Shown here one piece after another: positions 1 through 6,298 of a stretch of DNA of 8,022 bases. Below the pieces are notes generated by a model. The model saw nothing but the letters and a program-made list of their open reading frames with translations, made no database searches and was not told the origin of the DNA. The stretch lies in the NCBI GenBank assembly GCA_903853735.1, contig CAINUH010000012.1:1-8022 (forward strand), written 5' to 3'. Both the position numbers and the translations under genes were made by a program. This stretch comes from an uncultured Desulfomonile sp. GTDB lineage: Bacteria; Desulfobacterota; Desulfomonilia; Desulfomonilales; Desulfomonilaceae. How positions within the stretch are numbered: the stretch's first letter is position 1; each line of letters begins with the position of its first letter.

Positions 1-82
1 ATAGAATACCTGAATTATAGAACTGGTCTTTGAACCAAAAGAGCCCTAGGGTTCCCGCTGATAGCCCTGAAAGGAAGACACA
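1..82. other. Upstream leader of the first gene
   Basis: Non-coding by inspection. It holds the ribosome binding site AAGGAAG (71-77), five bases before the ATG at 83. An 8-base palindrome CCCTAGGG lies at 44-51, and GAACC (32-36) could pair with GGTTC (50-54). No T-tract follows, so this does not look like a terminator. I see no convincing -35/-10 pair; the promoter may lie upstream of the window. Confidence 0.4.
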
Positions 83-2383
83 ATGAACGGCGCAAACGAA
101 CACAGGGAAATCCAGCCCGAAAAGAGACCACAAATAGGCATATTGAGAATCGTTCTCTTGGGAGTTATCGCGACAACGCTATTGGGCTCGTTGATTCTGT
201 TACCGGTTAAAGCATACGTGGCGACCGGTCTCCAATGGGCCCATGGACTTGGTTTTTGGGGACCCTTGTTTGTAGCGGCTTTTTACGTCCTGGCAGCCGT
301 CCTGTTTTTGCCTGGTTCGGTAATCACACTCGGCGCAGGTTTCCTGTTCGGGGGCCCAATTGGTTTTATCACGGTTTTGGTTGGCGCAAACCTTGGAGCG
401 TGGGCTGCGTTTCTCGTGGGTCGAAGCATTGCCAGAAATTGGGTCGAACAAAAAGTAAAAGGGAATCCAAAATTCCTGGCTATAGACCGAGCGTTGGGAA
501 GAGAGGGATTTAAAATTGTATTGCTGCTGAGATTGAGCCCCGTGTTCCCGTTCGACCTCCTGAACTATGCCCTTGGTATTACTAAAGTCTCATTCAGAAA
601 TTTTGTTCTAGCCTCGGCAATAGGTATGGTTCCGGGCACTCTCATGTATGTCTATTTCGGCTCAGCAGCGAGATCTCTTACGGACGTAGCTACCGGCAAG
701 GTTGAGGGTGGATTAGCCGGACAGGCGTTCTTTTGGGTTGGGCTAATAATGACCATCGTTGTAGCGTTGTTTGTAACCAGACTGGCTCGCAAGAGCCTGA
801 AGGAAGCAGAGGCGTCGGCAGTCACTGACTCTAGAAAGTCCCCAGCGCTGAATCCACTTCTTTCGGACAAGAAAATTGATGTCCTTCCTGATGACGAACA
901 CAACCGAGAACTGGTATCTAATGTTCGCCCTACAAGCTGGGTTAATCCTCAAGCCGCAGATCGCTACAACCTGGTAGTCATTGGAGCGGGCACCGCAGGG
1001 CTCGTAACGGCGGCAGGCGCTGCCGGCCTCGGCGCAAGAGTAGCCCTTGTGGAGCGCAACCTTTTAGGAGGGGATTGTCTGAATTACGGTTGTGTGCCTT
1101 CCAAGGCCCTCATTCGGTCATCCAGAGCGTACGCTGAGATCCGAGACTCCCATAATTACGGAATTGAGGTGGACTCAGAGGTAAACATCAATTTTTCGTC
1201 GGTGATGGAACGCATGAGAAGACTCCGGGCCAAGATCAGCCATCATGATTCTGCGCAGCGTTTCAAAGAACTGGGAGTGGACGTTTTCCTGGGACATGCT
1301 CGATTCACCAGCTCAAATGCAATAGAAGTCGATGGCAGGACCTTGCGGTTCAAGAAGGCGGTGATTGCTACCGGCGCTCGGGCTGCGCATCCTGGAATAG
1401 AGGGCCTGCCTGAGGCGGGGTTTCTCACGAACGAGACTGTGTTTTCCCTCACCAAAAGGCCTTCTCGACTTGCCGTAATAGGAGGAGGCCCCATAGGCTG
1501 CGAAATGGCGCAGGCATTCCAGAGATTGGGTAGTCAGGTGAGCCTTTTCCACAAGAATGACCACATACTCGACCGTGAGGACAGAGACGCTGCGGGAATC
1601 GTACAAAACAGGTTCAGCAAGGAAGGTGTACAACTGATACTCAACGCTAGCCTTAAAGAAGTCAAGACAACCAATGGAGAAAAGGTTATCCATTTTGAAG
1701 TGAGCGGCGTGCGGAACTCCATTGTGGTGGACGAAATTCTTGTGGGCGCCGGCCGAGCGCCGAATGTTGAGAATCTCAATCTGGAAGCCGCTGGAGTCCA
1801 ATATGATACGCGCAGGGGTGTCTTTGTTGATGATTACCTACAAACCACAAACCCTTCCATTTTTGCGGCGGGTGACATTTCGATGAATTACAAGTTTACT
1901 CACATGGCAGACGCTGCTGCTCGAATCGTAATTCAGAACGCTCTATTCAAGGGTTCCAAGAAACTCAGCGCTCTCACGGCGCCGTGGTGCACCTATACCG
2001 ATCCCGAGATCGCCCATGTGGGCATGTATGAGAGGGATGCGGCTAAACAAAAGATACCCGTAGATACATTCGTGAAACCTCTAGCGGAAGTGGACAGAGC
2101 GATGCTAGACGGGGAGGATCAAGGATTCGTGAAGATTCATGTGAAAAAAGGGACTGACAAGCTCCTCGGAGCGACAATCGTAGCCACTCATGCTGGTGAA
2201 ATGATAAGCGAACTCACTCTGGCCATGGTGGGCAAGTTAGGATTGGGGACCATTTCCGGAGTGATCCATCCTTATCCGACTCAAGCGGAGGCGATCAAAC
2301 AGGCTGCCGACGCGTACAGTCGGACCCGGCTCACCCCTTTTGTGAAGAAACTGTTTACCAAATGGTTTTCCTGGACACGCTGA
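83..2383 (+). CDS. TVP38/TMEM64 membrane domain fused to MerA-like FAD/NAD(P) disulfide oxidoreductase
   Basis: A 766-residue two-part inner-membrane protein. Residues about 20-235 form a SNARE-associated (TVP38/DedA-like) domain with hydrophobic segments near 22-45, 61-90, 91-113, 143-165, 171-193 and 214-233; the family's RLSPVFPFDLLNY-type block starts at R150. A polar linker (about 240-290) leads to a pyridine nucleotide-disulfide oxidoreductase of usual length. This part has the FAD-binding GAGTAG (301-306), the redox pair C332/C337 in GGDCLNYGCVPSK, the NAD(P)-binding GGGPIG (467-472), the second FAD motif FAAGD and the C-terminal dimerisation domain. The motif around 729-736 is HPYPTQAE, so Tyr731 sits where dihydrolipoamide dehydrogenases carry the catalytic His. 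This favours a MerA-like or uncharacterised reductase over true Lpd. The ATG start is supported by AAGGAAG five bases upstream. This fusion architecture is known in other bacteria. The substrate is unknown; position next to arsS suggests a role in arsenic or thiol redox chemistry (inference). Confidence 0.9.
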   Translation: MNGANEHREIQPEKRPQIGILRIVLLGVIATTLLGSLILLPVKAYVATGLQWAHGLGFWGPLFVAAFYVLAAVLFLPGSVITLGAGFLFGGPIGFITVLVGANLGAWAAFLVGRSIARNWVEQKVKGNPKFLAIDRALGREGFKIVLLLRLSPVFPFDLLNYALGITKVSFRNFVLASAIGMVPGTLMYVYFGSAARSLTDVATGKVEGGLAGQAFFWVGLIMTIVVALFVTRLARKSLKEAEASAVTDSRKSPALNPLLSDKKIDVLPDDEHNRELVSNVRPTSWVNPQAADRYNLVVIGAGTAGLVTAAGAAGLGARVALVERNLLGGDCLNYGCVPSKALIRSSRAYAEIRDSHNYGIEVDSEVNINFSSVMERMRRLRAKISHHDSAQRFKELGVDVFLGHARFTSSNAIEVDGRTLRFKKAVIATGARAAHPGIEGLPEAGFLTNETVFSLTKRPSRLAVIGGGPIGCEMAQAFQRLGSQVSLFHKNDHILDREDRDAAGIVQNRFSKEGVQLILNASLKEVKTTNGEKVIHFEVSGVRNSIVVDEILVGAGRAPNVENLNLEAAGVQYDTRRGVFVDDYLQTTNPSIFAAGDISMNYKFTHMADAAARIVIQNALFKGSKKLSALTAPWCTYTDPEIAHVGMYERDAAKQKIPVDTFVKPLAEVDRAMLDGEDQGFVKIHVKKGTDKLLGATIVATHAGEMISELTLAMVGKLGLGTISGVIHPYPTQAEAIKQAADAYSRTRLTPFVKKLFTKWFSWTR

Positions 2384-2410
2384 GACATGACTGTAAAAGT
2401 CTATATTGTT

Positions 2411-2416
2411 AGGAGG
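2411..2416 (+). promoter_or_regulatory. Ribosome binding site that sets the peroxidase-like gene start
   Basis: AGGAGG lies six bases before the ATG at 2423. An earlier in-frame ATG at 2387 has no Shine-Dalgarno sequence and would add 12 residues (MTVKVYIVRRKL) unlike the family's N-terminus. The start at 2423 is therefore preferred. Confidence 0.8.
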
Positions 2417-2422
2417 AAACTC

Positions 2423-2755
2423 ATGGAGAGTTACTACGATCCCAAAGACCTCGCGAAATTCCCTGACGTCGGCGAAGAGGCCCCAGAGTTAGCGAAGAAG
2501 TTTTTCGATTATTACGGAGCAGTGTTTGCCGAAGGGGACCTTACTGAGCGAGAGAAGGCGCTTATTGCATTGGCCGTAGCTCATGCTATCCAGTGTCCAT
2601 ATTGTATTGACGCTTACACTCAGACCTGTCTGGAAAAGGGAGCTAGTCTCGGTGAAATGACCGAGGCGATTCATGTAACGACGGCCATCAGAGGCGGAGC
2701 TTCGCTCGTTCATGCCACCCAGATGAGGAAAATCGCCAAGAAGCTGTCCATGTGA
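2423..2755 (+). CDS. Arsenosugar cluster-associated AhpD/CMD-fold peroxidase-like protein
   Basis: A small soluble protein of 110 residues from the preferred ATG. It belongs to the carboxymuconolactone decarboxylase/AhpD fold: the helical block LTEREKALIALAVAHAIQCP leads into the redox motif CPYC (C58, C61), followed by a glycine-rich helix (IRGGAS). In AhpD the CxxC is followed four residues later by a catalytic His; here that position is Tyr65, so classical alkylhydroperoxidase chemistry may be altered. Another cysteine, C69, lies close by. Members resembling this one occur next to arsS and are named arsenosugar biosynthesis-associated peroxidase-like proteins; their reaction is not established to my knowledge. 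It sits 39 bases after the oxidoreductase and 15 bases before arsS, consistent with one transcript. Family assignment is firm; the biochemical role is inferred from context. Confidence 0.88.
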   Translation: MESYYDPKDLAKFPDVGEEAPELAKKFFDYYGAVFAEGDLTEREKALIALAVAHAIQCPYCIDAYTQTCLEKGASLGEMTEAIHVTTAIRGGASLVHATQMRKIAKKLSM

Positions 2756-2770
2756 GCCACGGAGGCTGTC

Positions 2771-3805
2771 ATGTCACAGAAAACCGCCCCGCTAACCACC
2801 GCTCCGGATGTGAGCGCCGAGCTTCCCCAAAGGCTCGGGATACGACCTTTTGCTCAGACATTGGTCGAGCATGGACTTGATCTCATAAGAGGAGAAACCA
2901 CCACTCTTCAGATCAACCTGGGGTTGTTATGCAACCATACTTGCCGACACTGCCACCTGGAAGCTGGGCCTAGCCGCACGGAACTCATGAACCGGAAAAC
3001 GGTTGACGCTGTAGTCGCCTATGCCCGACGGGAACGCTTCCAGACTATAGATATCACCGGCGGCGCTCCGGAGCTAAACCCAAACCTGGGCTATCTCATC
3101 GAAACGATAGCTCCCGAAGCCCCGAGGCTGATGCTTCGGGTGAACCTCACTGCTATAGCCCAACAGAACACCAACTACTTGCTGGATCTGTGCATGGCTA
3201 ACCGAGTGGTTATTGTGGCGTCGTTTCCTTCCGTGAATTCTTCCCAAACTGACGCTCAGCGGGGAAGAGGAGTATTGGATAGAAGCGTCGCCATGCTTGC
3301 GAAATTCAATGCCTTGGGTTATGGAAAAAATGGAACTGGCCTCGAACTGAATTTGGTATCCAACCCGACGGGCGCTTTCTTGCCAGTTGCCCAGTCTCAG
3401 GCCGAGAAGAAATTCAGGAGCGATCTCGAACGAAAGTGGGGAATTTCTTTCAACAACTTGTTTACGTTCGCGAATGTGCCGTTGGGGAGGTTCCTGACAT
3501 GGCTCATAGACTCCGGGAACCTCGATTCATACATGAAAAAGCTGTCTGCTGGCTTCAACCCTTGCGCTGTCGCGGGATTGATGTGTCGAACATTATTGTC
3601 CGTGAATTGGGAGGGCTATTTGTTCGATTGCGATTTCAACCTGTCGAGGGGGGTCTACCTTGCTGGTCATAAGCGACATGTATCTGAGATGGACGGGTTA
3701 CCGGGACCTGGAACTCGCATACCCACTGGCAATCATTGTTATGCGTGCACAGCCGGGTCGGGATTTTCCTGAGGAGGATCGATTGTGACCCAGGTGGGTC
3801 CTTAG
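2771..3805 (+). CDS. arsS: Arsenosugar biosynthesis radical SAM selenoprotein ArsS (in-frame TGA read as selenocysteine)
   Basis: ArsS is a radical SAM enzyme thought to join a SAM-derived 5'-deoxyadenosyl group to dimethylated arsenic, the committed step to arsenosugars. The radical SAM cluster motif CNHTCRHC gives C54, C58 and C61; GGAPE is the SAM-contact motif. The C-terminal half matches the family's Cys-rich domain (formerly DUF3641): SNPTGAFLP, GFNP, C265, C272, FDCDFN (C287), and HCYACTAGSG with C323 and C326, probable auxiliary Fe-S ligands. A conventional reading stops after 333 residues at TGA 3770-3772. Homologues, as I recall them, continue TAGxGSSCGG; here the codons read TAG SGFS, TGA, then Gly-Gly, so TGA replaces the conserved Cys. 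Reading through gives Sec334 plus SIVTQVGP after Gly-Gly and a TAG stop, 344 residues in all. This family is known to include selenoproteins (TIGR04167, rSAM_SeCys). The start ATG has GGAGG (2761-2765) five bases upstream. ArsS identity is very secure; the Sec reading is strong but inferred. Confidence 0.88.
3770..3800 (+). promoter_or_regulatory. Bacterial SECIS-like element for the arsS UGA codon
   Basis: The TGA (3770-3772) is followed by a perfect hairpin: GACCC (3787-3791), loop AGGT (3792-3795), GGGTC (3796-3800). The loop GG is the 21st and 22nd base after the TGA. Bacterial SECIS elements sit inside the coding region just after UGA, with an apical loop bearing exposed G residues; the E. 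coli fdhF element has an AGGUCU loop with GG at about 19-20 bases. Stem, loop and spacing all fit SelB recognition. There is no T-tract after the stem, which argues against a terminator. Confidence 0.72.
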
Positions 3806-3935
3806 CAACAAGCGAAAAGGTAAGCCGATTACCTGATTGGTTTGAAACTCATGCCGGGTTCGTTGCGATTTTTCGAAACCGGACCGGCGTCAGGGCGCCA
3901 AGCCATTATATACTACAACTGAAAGGACTTTCCCA
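3806..3935. other. Intergenic gap between arsS and the GH15 gene
   Basis: This gap of 130 bases holds an imperfect 9-base-pair hairpin: CCGGGTTCG (3854-3862), an 11-base loop, CGAAACCGG (3874-3882), with one G/A mismatch. It lacks a downstream T-run, so intrinsic termination is doubtful. TATACT at 3909-3914 resembles a -10 box but has no good -35 about 17 bases upstream. The gap could give the GH15 gene a separate promoter, but this is weak. Confidence 0.35.
3922..3927 (+). promoter_or_regulatory. Ribosome binding site supporting the GTG start of the GH15 gene
   Basis: AAAGGA lies eight bases before GTG 3936. No suitable ATG precedes the conserved N-terminal block (VGNGRLLVCFD), so the GTG is the best start. 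Confidence 0.7.
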
Positions 3936-5999
3936 GTGCCCAGAGACATCCCTGTCGGTAACGGACGACTTCTCGTATGCTTTGACAATGAATATCGAAT
4001 CCGGGACCTGTATTTTCCTCACGTAGGTCAAGAAAACCATATCAACGGCAACTATTGCAGGATCGGTATCTGGGCTGACGAGAGCTTCTCCTGGGTGGGA
4101 CCAGGCTGGAAGGTTGATCTCGGATATGCTGCCGACACCTTGGTCACAAATGTGAGTCTTTACAATGAGGATTTTGGGTTGCTTATCTCGGCTCGAGATG
4201 CGGTAGATTTTCACGAGAACATCTACATCCGGGAGATCGAGATAGAGAACTTGAAACCGCAGCGTAGGGAAATCCGTATTTTCTTTTCCCACGACTTCAG
4301 TATTTACGGGAATGACATCGGGAATACGGCAGCTTACGATCCAGAGACTGGGGGAATAGTCCATTACAAAGCTGCCCGATATTTTCTTCTCAACGGCACA
4401 ACAGAAACTCATCCAGGTCTTCTCGGGTTTGCGACGGGCCAGAAAAACATTCGTGGTCTTGAAGGGGCTTTTCGGGATGCCGAAGACGGCATTCTATCAG
4501 GCAACCCGATCGCTCAAGGAGCAGTGGATTCTGTGATGTGTTTCAGTCTTGAGGTTGACGGGTTTTCCAAAGGTAAAGCCCATTTCTGGCTGACCGCCGC
4601 GGAGACCTGGAACCAGGTCCGTGTCCTCGACGCGATTGTTAAGCACAAAGGGCCCGAGGCCCTCATTTCTCGAACTGCCGATTACTGGCGCTTGTGGGTA
4701 ACCAAAGAGACCCCTCGTCTGGATTTGTTGCCACCCCATATAGGTAAATTGTACGTTCGAAGCCTTCTCGTCCTGCGGACTCAGATGGACTGGCAGGGAG
4801 GTATTGTTGCAGCGAATGATTCAGACATAGTCAACTTCAATCGGGACACCTATTCGTATATCTGGCCACGAGACGGGGCGCTTGTCGCCAATGCTCTGGA
4901 TCAATCGGGTCACCTTATGCCCGCTCAAGCATTCTACCAGTTTGCTGCGGATGTCATAGAGAAAGAAGGGTATTTCCTACACAAGTACAACCCTGATCGC
5001 ACGCTCGCCTCTTCATGGCATCCCTGGTTTAGCAACGGAGAGCCTCAACTACCCATACAGGAAGATGAAACTGCTCTCGTCTTGTGGGCGCTTTGGCGCC
5101 ACTTCGTCAAGTATCGGGACATCGAGTTTATCAAGCCATTGTACAAGCCGCTCATAAAGAGCGCCGCCGATTTTATGTGCGCCTTCAGGGATGAGCGGAC
5201 CGGTCTTCCTGCTCCTTCGTATGACCTGTGGGAAGAACGCCGCGGAATATGGAGCTTTACCGTTGGCGCAGTCTTCGGAGGTCTGACGTCAGCTTCCTTG
5301 TTCTGTACCGTGTTCGGGGAGAACCAACGGGCTGAAGTCTATCGCAAAGCGGCGGCTGAAATACGGGACGCGGCTTCAACTCATCTGTGGAGACAAGATC
5401 TCAATCGTTTCTGTAGAATGCTATACCGCGATCCCCAAGGCAAGCTTGAGGTTGATTCTACCGGTGATGCGAGCATCTGGGGACTCTTCGCGTTTGGTCT
5501 CTACTCTGCTGACGATCCGAAGATAGCTTCCACCATGTCAGACCTGAGGGAAAGACTATGGGTGGGAGCAGGCGTGGGCGGAATGGCTCGGTATGAGAAT
5601 GATTATTATCACCAGGTGACCAAAGATGTGCCGGGTAATCCCTGGTTCATATGCACTCTGTGGTTGGCCGACTACCTTGCCGAAAGAGCAACTGACGAAA
5701 AGGAGATAGCAGAGGCTGTGGACATACTCAAATGGGTGACCGATCACGCCCTCCCGTCGGGGATTCTCGCTGAACAGGCGCATCCGTTCACAGGGGCGCC
5801 TTTATCGGTCTCACCACTCACATGGAGCCACGCCACATTCGTTGCAACGGTTCATCGCGTTCTCCGTCGTCTGGGAGCTATAAAGACCTGTCCTCAATGT
5901 GGCTCGCCCCTGACCGACCACGAAAAGAGAGAAGATTGGATCCAGCGGTTGTATTCGGAGACCTGCGACGAAATCTATGGCATGTGCAGGATCGAATGA
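3936..5999 (+). CDS. Glycoside hydrolase family 15 protein (glucoamylase-like)
   Basis: A 687-residue, probably cytoplasmic enzyme with no signal peptide. The N-terminal beta domain (about 1-260, starting GNGRLLVCFDNEYRIRDLYF) is typical of bacterial and archaeal GH15. The (alpha/alpha)6 catalytic domain follows: FNRDTYSYIWPRDGA (R303-D304, W310-D313; substrate-binding WPRD), the LHKYNPD block, QEDETALVLWAL, DLWEER with E433 as likely catalytic acid, GNPWFICTLWLADYL, and LAEQ with E613 as likely catalytic base. Both catalytic glutamates are present, so it should be active as an inverting exo-alpha-glucosidase; glucoamylase, glucodextranase and trehalase specificities occur in the family and cannot be separated here. 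The C-terminal tail has CPQC (C652, C655) and later C677 and C684, which could bind a metal. It lies between arsS and the transferase fusion, 130 bases after arsS. Whether it trims a glucoside linked to the arsenosugar pathway or works in storage-glucan metabolism is open. Confidence 0.92.
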   Translation: MPRDIPVGNGRLLVCFDNEYRIRDLYFPHVGQENHINGNYCRIGIWADESFSWVGPGWKVDLGYAADTLVTNVSLYNEDFGLLISARDAVDFHENIYIREIEIENLKPQRREIRIFFSHDFSIYGNDIGNTAAYDPETGGIVHYKAARYFLLNGTTETHPGLLGFATGQKNIRGLEGAFRDAEDGILSGNPIAQGAVDSVMCFSLEVDGFSKGKAHFWLTAAETWNQVRVLDAIVKHKGPEALISRTADYWRLWVTKETPRLDLLPPHIGKLYVRSLLVLRTQMDWQGGIVAANDSDIVNFNRDTYSYIWPRDGALVANALDQSGHLMPAQAFYQFAADVIEKEGYFLHKYNPDRTLASSWHPWFSNGEPQLPIQEDETALVLWALWRHFVKYRDIEFIKPLYKPLIKSAADFMCAFRDERTGLPAPSYDLWEERRGIWSFTVGAVFGGLTSASLFCTVFGENQRAEVYRKAAAEIRDAASTHLWRQDLNRFCRMLYRDPQGKLEVDSTGDASIWGLFAFGLYSADDPKIASTMSDLRERLWVGAGVGGMARYENDYYHQVTKDVPGNPWFICTLWLADYLAERATDEKEIAEAVDILKWVTDHALPSGILAEQAHPFTGAPLSVSPLTWSHATFVATVHRVLRRLGAIKTCPQCGSPLTDHEKREDWIQRLYSETCDEIYGMCRIE

Positions 6000-6298
6000 G
6001 CTAATTCAATCATCCGCGATGACATGAGGCAAGATGGCCAACAACTCGGGGATGCGATGCTAAAAGTGTCAACGACAAGCCAAAGATAACGCAGGAATGG
6101 GGATTGCCGGTAAATTTGTCGAATGCCTCGCTAACAATCCAGTAAGTATTTAAGCCGACTTAGCTTCTATCGAATGCCCGAATACTTAGACTTGATCATT
6201 GAAGCTCTTGATTGAGCACACACTAGACTGTCCATATTGTTTGTCCTTGAAAACTCGGAGACGAAACCAAAAGCCACGCAGTGAGGCACTGTATCCAA
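6000..6298. other. Non-coding gap between GH15 and the transferase fusion
   Basis: No protein-like frame of useful length is present; all short frames end quickly. Visible structure: a 9-base direct repeat TCGAATGCC at 6119-6127 and 6170-6178, an 8-base inverted repeat TAAGTATT (6143-6150) / AATACTTA (6181-6188), and CTTGAT repeated at 6191-6196 and 6207-6212. These could be regulator sites for a promoter serving the downstream gene, but no clear -35/-10 pair stands out. No intrinsic terminator with a T-tract follows the GH15 stop. Confidence 0.45.

Noticed and set aside
1313..1801. Minus-strand open frame of 162 codons inside the oxidoreductase gene.
   Set aside because: It is antisense to a strongly conserved domain with intact motifs and shows no family features.
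2387..2422. Upstream ATG at 2387 as start of the AhpD-like gene.
   Set aside because: No ribosome site before it, and AGGAGG lies right before ATG 2423, where the family-like N-terminus begins.
3787..3800. Hairpin after the arsS TGA taken as a rho-independent terminator.
   Set aside because: The stem is only five base pairs and no T-run follows; its loop and position fit a SECIS element better.
3773..3805. GGAGG at 3773-3777 followed by GTG 3785 looks like a ribosome site and a six-codon leader peptide.
   Set aside because: GGA GGA also encodes the Gly-Gly expected after the conserved Cys/Sec of ArsS, in the same frame, and the mini-frame shares the TAG stop of the read-through tail. The selenocysteine explanation covers all the features.
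3736..4026. Open frame of 96 codons spanning the arsS end and GH15 start.
   Set aside because: It overlaps two well-supported genes in another frame and has no recognisable protein character.
3906..4412. Minus-strand open frame of 168 codons over the GH15 start.
   Set aside because: It is antisense to the conserved N-terminal domain of GH15; no recognisable motifs or credible start context.
6097..6153. Short frame MGIAGKFVECLANNPVSI in the gap before the transferase gene.
   Set aside because: Eighteen codons with a poor ribosome site and no homology I recognise; length is within chance.
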